From positions 1-6,128 of the forward strand of contig JAQSXM010000266.1 in assembly GCA_029256645.1 (NCBI GenBank): DNA of 6,128 bases, written 5' to 3'. The position numbers and the translations under genes were made by a program. Positions 1 through 5,609 of the stretch are shown here, piece by piece; positions within the stretch are counted from its first letter, which is position 1; every line of letters begins with the position of its first letter. Source of the stretch: Sporomusa sp. (GTDB lineage Bacteria; Bacillota_C; Negativicutes; Sporomusales; Sporomusaceae). The notes under the pieces were generated by a model that saw nothing but the letters and a program-made list of their open reading frames with translations, ran no database searches and had not been told where the DNA came from.

Positions 1-923
1 TGAGTGTTGCTTTTGAAGCCCAAGGGTATATTAGTGATAAAGAGCTTTTGACTACCGTCTATTTGGCCTTAAAGTTAGAAAAACCGCTTTTAATTGAGGG
101 TGCACCGGGCGTTGGCAAAACCGAAATTGCCAAAGTATTAAGTAAAGTATTTGATACCGATCTTATTCGCTTGCAATGCTATGAAGGATTGGACGAAAAC
201 AAAGCTTTATACGAATGGAATTACCAGCGCCAATTGATTAAGATTCAGATGAGCAGGGATAGTGCTTGCCAGAATCTTTCCGAGCATGACATTTTTTCCC
301 CTGAGTACTTATTAGAACGTCCTTTACTGAAAGCCATCCGGGCTGAGAAACGCCCAGTTTTACTAATTGATGAAATTGACAAAACCGATGAAGAGTTTGA
401 AGCCTTTTTATTCGAGATTCTCTCAGACTTCCAAATATCAATCCCTGAGCTTGGTACTGTTAAAGCTAATCATATCCCGATTGTGGTGCTGACAAGCAAC
501 CATGACCGGGAACTGTCCGAAGGCTTACGCCGCCGTTGCATCTATTTGTATATTGACTATCCCCCCATTGACAAAGAAATTAATATTATCCGGGCTAAAA
601 TCCCTGAGGCCACCGAAAAATTAGCCCTGCAGATTGCTACAGCCGTCAATCATCTGCGCAATAATCTAGTTCTGGCTAAGCAACCTTCAATTGCTGAAAC
701 ACTTGATTGGACGAGGTCGATCATGGCAATGCACGCTGACCATCTTGATTCCACTTTAATACAGCAGACGATGGGGCTCTTATTCAAAAATCGCGATGAC
801 CTGATGGCATTCCAGAAAGACTTAGGCGCCGACGGGCTATGCACTGCGGTCCAGCAGGCAACCAACATTACGTCAGAAAACACAACATGCCAGTGCCATG
901 GCACTGAAAGCTGTGGGGGCTGA
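1..923 (+). CDS. MoxR-family AAA+ ATPase, CoxD-like (start codon at window edge)
   Basis: This is an AAA+ ATPase of the CoxD branch of the MoxR family, which acts in the cytoplasm with a VWA partner to remodel proteins or mature metal centres. Counting the first full codon (base 3) as residue 2, the sequence shows Walker A GAPGVGKT at 34-41, the family signature CYEGLDENKALYEWNY just after it, Walker B LLIDEID at 121-127, sensor 1 TSN at 165-167, an arginine-finger run RRR at 177-179, and the CoxD-like sensor 2 stretch PSIAETLDW. The frame is open to base 3 and bases 1-2 are TG, so an ATG, GTG or TTG start at base 0 would give about 306 residues, near the family norm. An internal TTG at 48 would sit too close to Walker A to be the real start. 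The tail TCQCHGTESCGG (Cys 297, 299, 305 and His 300) looks like an added metal-binding or redox motif. The downstream VWA gene overlaps the end. Family assignment is firm; the client protein is unknown. Confidence 0.92.
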   Translation, partial: SVAFEAQGYISDKELLTTVYLALKLEKPLLIEGAPGVGKTEIAKVLSKVFDTDLIRLQCYEGLDENKALYEWNYQRQLIKIQMSRDSACQNLSEHDIFSPEYLLERPLLKAIRAEKRPVLLIDEIDKTDEEFEAFLFEILSDFQISIPELGTVKANHIPIVVLTSNHDRELSEGLRRRCIYLYIDYPPIDKEINIIRAKIPEATEKLALQIATAVNHLRNNLVLAKQPSIAETLDWTRSIMAMHADHLDSTLIQQTMGLLFKNRDDLMAFQKDLGADGLCTAVQQATNITSENTTCQCHGTESCGG

Positions 924-2277
924 TTGCTTGAACTCACTTGCTGATAATCTAGTAGGATTTGTTCAGATTTTACGCCAGCTGGGTGTACGGGTAAGCATCG
1001 CTGAAACCATTGATGCTGTAGACAGTCTGACCGTTATTGAGAATTTTGACCAGGACGAATTTCGCGCGGCATTAAAAAGCACACTAATTAAGAATTCTGA
1101 AGACCAAGCCGCCTTCAATCAAGCCTTTAACCTATTCTTTGTTCCGCCTGAAGCCAAACAGCAGCAGCGTGAGGAGTGGGATTCCAAGCAACAACTTGAG
1201 CTTGAGCAGTCGCAGCAAGCTCAGGAAGAACTGGTTTTTCAGGGACGCCCGCTTGAACTCCCGGATGAACTCAGAGATGTCTATAAACGCTTGCCTGAAC
1301 AGGAAAAGAAACGACTACAGGATTTTTTGGAGAAGACCTCGTCAGGCCATAATGTAAAAGAATCTTTTCAGCCGGTAGTTGAAAACTTGCTTAAAAGCTC
1401 GCTGTCCTTCTGGCAGCGCCAACTATCACCTGAAGACCTAGCCCAGCTTGCTGCCGCTCGCCGCCAATTATTAGGCCATGACGAACTTGATCATGTTGTA
1501 GACTCAGCGGCAGGACTTGGCGGCACCGGCCGGAATCCCCTGTTGTATAAGAATATGCAGGATATTGCCGAGCATGAAATTCCTCAGGTTACAGCCTTGA
1601 TCAAACGATTAGCCCACAGGATAACTACTCGTATTTCCCGTCGTTTTCGTTTGACCGGCCGCCGCAAACTCATTGATATTCGTCAGAGCATCCGCCGTAA
1701 TATGCGCTACGGTGGTACAATGATTTCGTTAAAATATAAAACCAAAAAAATTCATAAACCCAATATTGTTGTTATTTGTGATGTTTCAGCCTCAATGACA
1801 AAATATGTTCGCTTTACCTTACCCCTGCTTTTTGGCTTATCCAGTGTTGTAAAAAACATTGAAACCTTTATCTTTGCCAATGATTTAGAAAAAGTAACCG
1901 ATTATTTCAAGCGGAGTGATGATTTTGCTAAAGTTACCACCGATTTAGTAACAAGCTCTGTACAAATGGGTCAAGGAACTAATCTGTCTATCGCTTTGGC
2001 AAGGTTAAAGGGGGAATATAAAAAGTTATTATCGCCCTCAACACTACTTTTCATTATCAGTGATGCCAATACTATGGCGCCACTCGAAACAGCCAGTGAG
2101 TTAGCTGGCATCGGCAAAAAAGTTAAACGTATTTTATGGCTCAATACCCAGCCAAAAGAACGTTGGGGCCATACTAGCGCAATACCATTGTTTGCCAAAC
2201 ATTGTAGCATGTTTGAGTGTTATTCGCTGGCACATTTGACTAAGATACTGTCTCTCAATTTAACCCGCCAATCCTAA
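898..2277 (+). CDS. VWA-domain protein, CoxE-like
   Basis: This is a CoxE-type von Willebrand factor A protein, the usual partner of a CoxD/MoxR ATPase. Such pairs mature metalloenzymes; CoxD and CoxE of aerobic CO dehydrogenase are the named example, but the target here is not visible. The N-terminal half is helical and charged, with a Gln/Glu-rich stretch at about residues 87-112. A basic segment around 245-285 (RRKLIDIRQSIRRNMRYGG) matches the CoxE region ahead of the VWA fold. The metal-ion-dependent adhesion site is complete: DVSAS at 295-299, Thr 361 in GQGT, and Asp 389 in SDAN. The ATG at 898 overlaps the ATPase gene by 26 bp but has no clear ribosome binding site. A TTG at 928 has GGGGG eight bases upstream and sits just past the ATPase stop, so it is a credible alternative start giving 449 residues. 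The gene is the second in its operon. Confidence 0.9.
   Translation: MALKAVGADCLNSLADNLVGFVQILRQLGVRVSIAETIDAVDSLTVIENFDQDEFRAALKSTLIKNSEDQAAFNQAFNLFFVPPEAKQQQREEWDSKQQLELEQSQQAQEELVFQGRPLELPDELRDVYKRLPEQEKKRLQDFLEKTSSGHNVKESFQPVVENLLKSSLSFWQRQLSPEDLAQLAAARRQLLGHDELDHVVDSAAGLGGTGRNPLLYKNMQDIAEHEIPQVTALIKRLAHRITTRISRRFRLTGRRKLIDIRQSIRRNMRYGGTMISLKYKTKKIHKPNIVVICDVSASMTKYVRFTLPLLFGLSSVVKNIETFIFANDLEKVTDYFKRSDDFAKVTTDLVTSSVQMGQGTNLSIALARLKGEYKKLLSPSTLLFIISDANTMAPLETASELAGIGKKVKRILWLNTQPKERWGHTSAIPLFAKHCSMFECYSLAHLTKILSLNLTRQS
915..930 (+). promoter_or_regulatory. Possible ribosome binding site and TTG start for the VWA gene
   Basis: GGGGG at 915-919 can pair with the 16S rRNA CCUCC core and lies eight bases before an in-frame TTG at 928-930. 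The ATG at 898 lacks any such element. Use of the TTG would leave a four-base gap after the ATPase stop at 921-923 and still permit translational coupling. The choice between the two starts is not settled by this sequence alone. Confidence 0.4.
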
Positions 2278-2296
2278 TTGTAAAATAAAAAAACAA

Positions 2297-2306
2297 AAGG
2301 ATGTGA
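2297..2306 (+). promoter_or_regulatory. Extended ribosome binding site of the 86-residue gene
   Basis: AAGGATGTGA differs at one position from the full anti-16S complement AAGGAGGTGA and ends six bases before the ATG at 2313. Such a long match on a tiny ORF is good support that the small gene is really translated. Confidence 0.7.
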
Positions 2307-2312
2307 CCTATT

Positions 2313-2573
2313 ATGTATTATGACGGCCCTACATTGCTTGCCCACTACCAACGCTGGCTTACTACCTATCGCGAGCCTATTGAAGCCAAACTAACTACCG
2401 CTCTGAGCCATAGAGATCAGCAACAGGCTATGCATAACGCGATGGAAGTTCTGCTTACCGAGGTTTTACCAATGGCTATTGCTGAAATGATTTTGTTCAA
2501 CAATGGTCGCCTGGAAGAGCAAATACAGGAATCTGGTGGCGGTTGTTCAAGCTGTGCCACCAATATAAAGTAA
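2313..2573 (+). CDS. Small helical protein with C-terminal CxxC, unknown function
   Basis: I do not recognise this 86-residue protein. It has no signal peptide; residues 5-72 look mostly alpha-helical and amphipathic, with a hydrophobic patch at about 47-62 (VLLTEVLPMAIAEMIL section) and several Gln, Glu and His residues. The only two cysteines lie in a glycine-led tail, GGGCSSC (Cys 78 and 81), four to nine residues from the end, which suggests metal or thiol chemistry on a flexible arm. It starts 35 bp after the VWA gene with a strong ribosome binding site and no terminator between, and ends three bases before a hairpin terminator, so it is probably the third and last gene of the MoxR/VWA operon. 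That context makes an accessory or metal-carrying role a reasonable inference, but nothing in the sequence proves a function. Confidence 0.75.
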   Translation: MYYDGPTLLAHYQRWLTTYREPIEAKLTTALSHRDQQQAMHNAMEVLLTEVLPMAIAEMILFNNGRLEEQIQESGGGCSSCATNIK

Positions 2574-2576
2574 CAT

Positions 2577-2617
2577 AAAAAAGCTGCTGAAGGCTAAACG
2601 CCTCCAGCAGTTTTTTT
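2577..2617. terminator. Bidirectional rho-independent terminator
   Basis: CTGCTG-A-AGGC (2584-2594) pairs with GCCT-C-CAGCAG (2600-2610) around the five-base loop TAAAC, with a single A/C mismatch. An A6 run lies to the left and a T7 run to the right, so the hairpin has a U-tract on either strand. It closes the plus-strand MoxR/VWA/small-protein operon and, on the minus strand, the dat operon, whose last stop codon overlaps the T-tract. Confidence 0.88.
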
Positions 2618-2957
2618 AACAGGATGTGCAGGTACCGCAGTTTTTAGCTGGAACAGGCAGTCCATATAGGACCAGCCGTTTACCAAACAGTGTAGTTTCA
2701 ATATCGACTCGCAAAAGATTTTCATTATTATAGTTTTGTATTGAGGTATGCGCATAAACCTCGGCACCATCAATTTTAAAGGCTGCATATTCAGCAGTTT
2801 CAGGATCTTCTGGTTTCCCCGGTTTTACGGAAGGAACAGGAGCTATCGAAGGAGGATTACAGCAATTTGGAATTAGACGTTGCTCAAGTTTCACAGTAAT
2901 AATACCGCCCTCTTGAGCAATAAATTCCTGCGCACGTTCAGTAACTATCATATTCAT
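2616..2957 (-). CDS. Small CC-motif protein with CxxCxxC tail (CC/Se motif family-like)
   Basis: This 113-residue cytoplasmic protein resembles the small Firmicute proteins annotated as 'CC/Se motif family (seleno)protein': an N-terminal MIVTERAQEFIAQEGG-type helix, a beta strand, a vicinal Cys-Cys pair (Cys 32-33, NCCNPPS), then a conserved-looking GKPEDPE segment and a strand-rich end. In relatives one of the paired cysteines can be selenocysteine; here both are ordinary TGC and TGT codons. That family link is from memory and its biochemical function is unknown. A second motif, CGTCTSC (Cys 107, 110, 113), forms the very C-terminus. The ATG at 2957 is chosen over a GTG at 2969 because GGTGGAG lies six bases before it. 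The gene starts 18 bp after dat and is the last gene in that operon. Redox or metal/thiol binding is a plausible inference. Confidence 0.8.
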   Translation of the reverse strand: MNMIVTERAQEFIAQEGGIITVKLEQRLIPNCCNPPSIAPVPSVKPGKPEDPETAEYAAFKIDGAEVYAHTSIQNYNNENLLRVDIETTLFGKRLVLYGLPVPAKNCGTCTSC

Positions 2958-2963
2958 AGTTTT

Positions 2964-2970
2964 CTCCACC
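2964..2970 (-). promoter_or_regulatory. Ribosome binding site fixing the CC-motif protein start
   Basis: On the minus strand GGTGGAG sits six bases before the ATG at 2957. It overlaps the alternative GTG codon at 2969, which therefore is part of the ribosome binding site and not a start codon. Confidence 0.75.
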
Positions 2971-2975
2971 TTTCT

Positions 2976-3836
2976 CTATTTGCGTCCACACTCTTGATCA
3001 ATCATCGCCCAGTATGCTTCTTGAATTTTGCGGGTGATAGAACCAACACTACCTGTGCCGACAGGCTGTCCGTTTAGTGAAACAATAGGAACAATCTCGC
3101 TGTTAGTACCTGAAATGAATGCCTCTTCTGCCGATTTGACAAACGCTTCATCAAACTTCTTTTCAACCACTAATACACCAAGCTCTGGGGCTATTTTTTC
3201 AAGAATCAGTGTTCTGGTAACACCAGTCAGGATAAGATTACTCCGCGGATGTGTCCAGGCAACACCATCTTTTATTACGAAAAAATTACTGCTGGTCCCT
3301 TCAGTGACAAATCCATCCCGGACCTGAATACCCTCAAAGCAGCCTGCTTCTTTAGCTTTTTGCTTGCCCATGACATTGCCCAGAAGATTAAGCGACTTAA
3401 TATCACATCTGAGCCATCTCTCGTCAGGAATCAGAAGGCCTTTGGCCCCTTCTAATTTGTTTTTATCAGGTGCAGCGCTGACAGGACGAATAGACATTGT
3501 CAGACACGGCACAACATTTTCCGGAAACCCATGGGCGCGCGGCGAAAAACCGCGAGTTATCTGAAGGTATACTGCACCATCCATAATGCCACTTTCTTTA
3601 ATTAACAAATCATGAAATTCGGCCAGTTCATCATATGTATATACTGCTGGAATTGTTAGTTCACGTAACGAACGATACAATCTGTCAACATGCAGTTTCA
3701 GAGCAAAGCTGTGTCCATTATATACCCGTGTTACTTCATACACTCCATCACCAAACTGATGGCCTCTATCCTCCATTGGCACAATATTTTCACTTAAATC
3801 GATAAGCTTACCATTAATTAGTCCAATTGGCTTCAT
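2976..3836 (-). CDS. dat: D-amino-acid (D-alanine) aminotransferase
   Basis: A fold-type IV PLP aminotransferase that interconverts D-alanine plus 2-oxoglutarate with pyruvate plus D-glutamate, supplying D-amino acids for peptidoglycan in the cytoplasm. At 286 residues it has the family length and matches the Bacillus D-amino-acid aminotransferase closely: EDRGHQFGDGVYEV at 22-35 (Tyr 33), the substrate-carboxylate site SPRAH at 98-102 (Arg 100, His 102), the catalytic lysine in WLRCDIKSLNLLG (Lys 147) and the PLP-nitrogen glutamate in VTEG (Glu 179). The SPRAH and RCDIKSLN motifs favour D-amino-acid aminotransferase over branched-chain aminotransferase or aminodeoxychorismate lyase. The ATG is preceded by AGGGAGGA about six bases upstream. 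The CC-motif gene follows after 18 bp; bcp lies 77 bp upstream on the same strand, with possible operator palindromes between. Confidence 0.93.
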   Translation of the reverse strand: MKPIGLINGKLIDLSENIVPMEDRGHQFGDGVYEVTRVYNGHSFALKLHVDRLYRSLRELTIPAVYTYDELAEFHDLLIKESGIMDGAVYLQITRGFSPRAHGFPENVVPCLTMSIRPVSAAPDKNKLEGAKGLLIPDERWLRCDIKSLNLLGNVMGKQKAKEAGCFEGIQVRDGFVTEGTSSNFFVIKDGVAWTHPRSNLILTGVTRTLILEKIAPELGVLVVEKKFDEAFVKSAEEAFISGTNSEIVPIVSLNGQPVGTGSVGSITRKIQEAYWAMIDQECGRK

Positions 3837-3842
3837 GGAAAG

Positions 3843-3850
3843 TCCTCCCT
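3843..3850 (-). promoter_or_regulatory. Ribosome binding site of dat
   Basis: Minus-strand AGGGAGGA lies six bases before the dat ATG at 3836, a near-consensus site that confirms the chosen start. Confidence 0.8.
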
Positions 3851-3861
3851 TGATTTATTAA

Positions 3862-3891
3862 TATACATTATTACACAGTAATATGTAATCT
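3862..3891 (-). promoter_or_regulatory. Candidate dat promoter/operator with nested palindromes
   Basis: TATTAC-ACA-GTAATA at 3869-3883 is a perfect six-base inverted repeat with a three-base centre, and ATTACA/TGTAAT at 3870-3875 and 3884-3889 is a second overlapping pair. On the minus strand a TATATT-like -10 with a weak TTACAT -35 seventeen bases upstream would place the palindrome in the promoter spacer, where a dimeric repressor could block transcription. The region is very AT-rich, so chance is a real alternative, and dat may simply be read through from bcp. Confidence 0.35.
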
Positions 3892-3913
3892 CCTGCCTAT
3901 TTAGAAAAAATTC

Positions 3914-4387
3914 CTAGGTAGACTTTTTTAATACAGCAAGCACTGCTTGAGCATGGCCGGCCACTTTGACCTTGCGAAAAATACGGATTATTTCTCCCTG
4001 TTCATTGATAATGAACGTAGACCGCTCGATGCCCATGACTTTTTTCCCATACATATTCTTCTCTTTAAGTACCCCATACAGTTGGCTTATCTTCTGGTCA
4101 GTATCACTTAACAAAAGAAAGGGAAGCTCATATTTGGTGCTGAACTTTTCATGTGTTGCCAGACTGTCCTTGCTTACACCCAGAATAACCGCCCCGGCAG
4201 CGGTAATATCTTCAGATGCCTCACGAAACCCGCGAGCCTCATCTGTACAACCGGCAGTATTGTCTTTAGAGTAGAAATATAGCACTACCTTCTTGCCCCG
4301 ATACTGGCTCAGGGTAACCTGCTTCTCAGCTGTCACCGGCAGGGTAAAATCCGGAGCTGCTTGTCCTTCTTGTACTTGTTCAGGCAT
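3914..4387 (-). CDS. bcp: Thiol peroxidase, Bcp/PrxQ-type peroxiredoxin
   Basis: A cytoplasmic peroxiredoxin that reduces hydrogen peroxide and organic peroxides. The 157-residue length is typical of Bcp/PrxQ. The fold markers are in order: APDFTLP at 11-17, VVLYFYSKDNTAGCT at 34-48 with peroxidatic Cys 47, and ERSTFIINEQGEI at 121-133 with the conserved active-site Arg 122. Cys 47 is the only cysteine; the resolving cysteine found five residues downstream in E. coli Bcp is arginine here, so this is a one-cysteine form needing an outside thiol. The usual proline of the PxxxTxxC active-site motif is Ser 40. The start is an ATG with GAGGGGG ten bases upstream. The gene is transcribed away from the acyltransferase gene and may be co-transcribed with dat. 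Confidence 0.93.
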   Translation of the reverse strand: MPEQVQEGQAAPDFTLPVTAEKQVTLSQYRGKKVVLYFYSKDNTAGCTDEARGFREASEDITAAGAVILGVSKDSLATHEKFSTKYELPFLLLSDTDQKISQLYGVLKEKNMYGKKVMGIERSTFIINEQGEIIRIFRKVKVAGHAQAVLAVLKKST

Positions 4388-4417
4388 TTCTTGCTATCCC
4401 CCTCACATAAAAGTTTA

Positions 4418-4446
4418 TTGCAGTAAAAGCAGTTACATCCTATAAT
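4418..4446 (+). promoter_or_regulatory. Candidate promoter for the acyltransferase gene
   Basis: A perfect TATAAT -10 lies at 4441-4446, with TTGCAG at 4418-4423 exactly 17 bases upstream as a partial -35. Transcription would start near 4453 and leave a 5' leader of about 60 bases. The -35 matches the consensus only in TTG, so the call rests on the -10 and the spacing. Confidence 0.5.
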
Positions 4447-4458
4447 TAATGGTGATAT

Positions 4459-4487
4459 ATTATATAATATGCAGCCGATAACAACAA
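4459..4487 (-). promoter_or_regulatory. Candidate promoter for bcp
   Basis: On the minus strand TTGTTG (4487-4482) is followed, after exactly 17 bases, by a perfect TATAAT (4464-4459). Transcription would begin near 4452, giving a leader of about 65 bases before bcp. The AT-rich stretch makes chance -10 matches likely, but the spacing is ideal. Confidence 0.5.
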
Positions 4488-4492
4488 AATCC

Positions 4493-4499
4493 GAAGGAG
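4493..4499 (+). promoter_or_regulatory. Ribosome binding site of the acyltransferase gene
   Basis: GAAGGAG is a strong match, but it lies 12 bases before the ATG at 4512, longer than usual. No nearer ATG, GTG or TTG exists in this frame, so 4512 remains the best start. Confidence 0.6.
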
Positions 4500-4511
4500 C
4501 AGCTGAATACT

Positions 4512-5559
4512 ATGTCAAAACAGCACATTCTTGCTCTCGATTACATCCGCGGTATATCCATGTTAGGGGTATTAGGTATTCATACCGGGGCTTATTCACT
4601 GGCTAATCCGGCTGTCAATCCCCATCTATTTGCATTACTTGAAATATTTACACGGTTCAGTGTGCCGATATTTTTCTTTGTTTCTGCTTTCGGCTTATTT
4701 CTCAGTCAGCCTCTTAAAACAGAGTTCAGCTATCTGAGCTTTATGCGCCGCCGCTTCAAAGCTGTCCTGCTGCCCTACTTAGCCTGGTCTTTCCTCTACA
4801 TGCTGCATTACACCTGGGTAAGCGGTGATTTCAGCCTTTGGCATAGACCACTTGTGTATAAATACTTTTTATTTGGCCTGGCCTCCTACCAATTATACTT
4901 TTTAGTAATTCTGATTTGGTTTTATGTGTGTATGCCGTTTTGGCGACAGCTTGTGAGCTGGATTCTCAAAGCTCCGTTAGCAGGATTACTTAGCCTGCTG
5001 CTAACACAAATTTATTTTAATTATTATTCCAGTTATATACTCACCGCAAACTTTGCTAACCACTACCTTAACCTTGCAGTTCACCACCGCATGAGCTTTC
5101 TGATTTTACATTATGTATTTATCTTTATTCTTGGTGCAGTTTGTGCTGAGCTTTATCCGCAATTTTTAGCAGCCCTGGAACGCCACAGGCGGCTGATTAA
5201 TGCCTTTTTCGCCGGAACATTAACAGGAATGCTCGGCTTTTATTATTATCTTGTTTATTTCAAGCTCTACACCCTGGAGCAGGCCGTGAATACAGTCCAC
5301 CAGCTTAGCCCAGTTAGGGCACTATTCCTATCTGGTTTATCTTGTCCACCCGCTTGTTATGTATTACCTGATCCTCGAGCTGACGCGAATTGGCATACCG
5401 TTAACTGCACCAGTTATAGTAGCCTTTTATTTAGCAACACTTGCTGTTAGCACCTGTTTAGCATCGCTCATCAACAAAGCTGGCATCCTGATCCCGTTAC
5501 TTAGTCTGGCACTTACAGGATCACTCCCCAAACAAGGAGTTATTCGTCAAAAGGCATAA
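4512..5559 (+). pseudogene. Membrane acyltransferase-3 family protein, frameshifted
   Basis: A polytopic membrane O-acyltransferase of the acyltransferase-3 family (OatA/WecH/NodX-like), which transfers acetyl or other acyl groups to cell-surface sugars. The N-terminus has the signature LDYIRGISMLGVLGIHTG with Arg 13 and the family histidine His 24, followed by RFSVPIFFFVSAFGLF and RRRFKAVLLPYLAWSF, then about five more hydrophobic helices. The first frame runs to a stop at 5448-5450 but its last 40 or so residues are Cys-rich nonsense. In the +1 frame (bases 5305-5559) the conserved terminal segment appears: LGHYSYLVYLVHPLVMYYLI plus two further hydrophobic helices, ending in TAA at 5557-5559. 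The shift falls near 5300-5325. Joined, the product would be about 350 residues, slightly short for the family, which suggests a small deletion as well as a frame change. It could be a true pseudogene, a phase-variable gene or a sequencing error. Confidence 0.85.
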
Positions 5560-5570
5560 TTAATCTTGTT

Positions 5571-5609
5571 TAAAGAAAGGCGGACAATTAATTTGTCCGC
5601 CTTTTTTTA
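5571..5609. terminator. Strong bidirectional rho-independent terminator
   Basis: GGCGGACAA (5579-5587) pairs perfectly with TTGTCCGCC (5593-5601) around the loop TTAAT, and the flanking A-rich and T7 runs extend the stem and supply a U-tract in both directions. It ends the acyltransferase transcript and the convergent minus-strand gene, whose TAA stop overlaps the T-tract. Confidence 0.92.

Noticed and set aside
650..937. Open frame of 95 codons on the minus strand.
   Set aside because: It lies antisense to the ATPase gene, has no ribosome binding site or recognisable motif, and its composition follows the opposite coding strand.
921..951. The ATPase stop is TGA next to a Cys-rich end (SCGG-TGA), and read-through would give a further short segment ending in Cys before TGA TAA; possible selenocysteine codon.
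   Set aside because: No convincing hairpin of the bacterial SECIS type follows within the expected distance, the extension is only about seven residues, and the VWA gene starts here.
2880..3564. Several plus-strand open frames of 65-99 codons across dat.
   Set aside because: They are antisense shadows of a well-supported aminotransferase gene with complete active-site motifs.
3900..3930. AT-rich inverted repeat around CCTAGG at the end of bcp as a possible terminator.
   Set aside because: The only GC pairing is the six-base palindrome itself, which leaves no proper loop; the flanking A and T runs alone are not a credible terminator.
3966..4274. Plus-strand open frame of 102 codons.
   Set aside because: It is antisense to bcp, whose catalytic motif and length are clear; no ribosome binding site precedes it.
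4388..4511. Possible riboswitch or small RNA in the divergent intergenic region.
   Set aside because: The 124 bases are mostly AT-rich promoter-like sequence with no stable hairpin or known riboswitch core.
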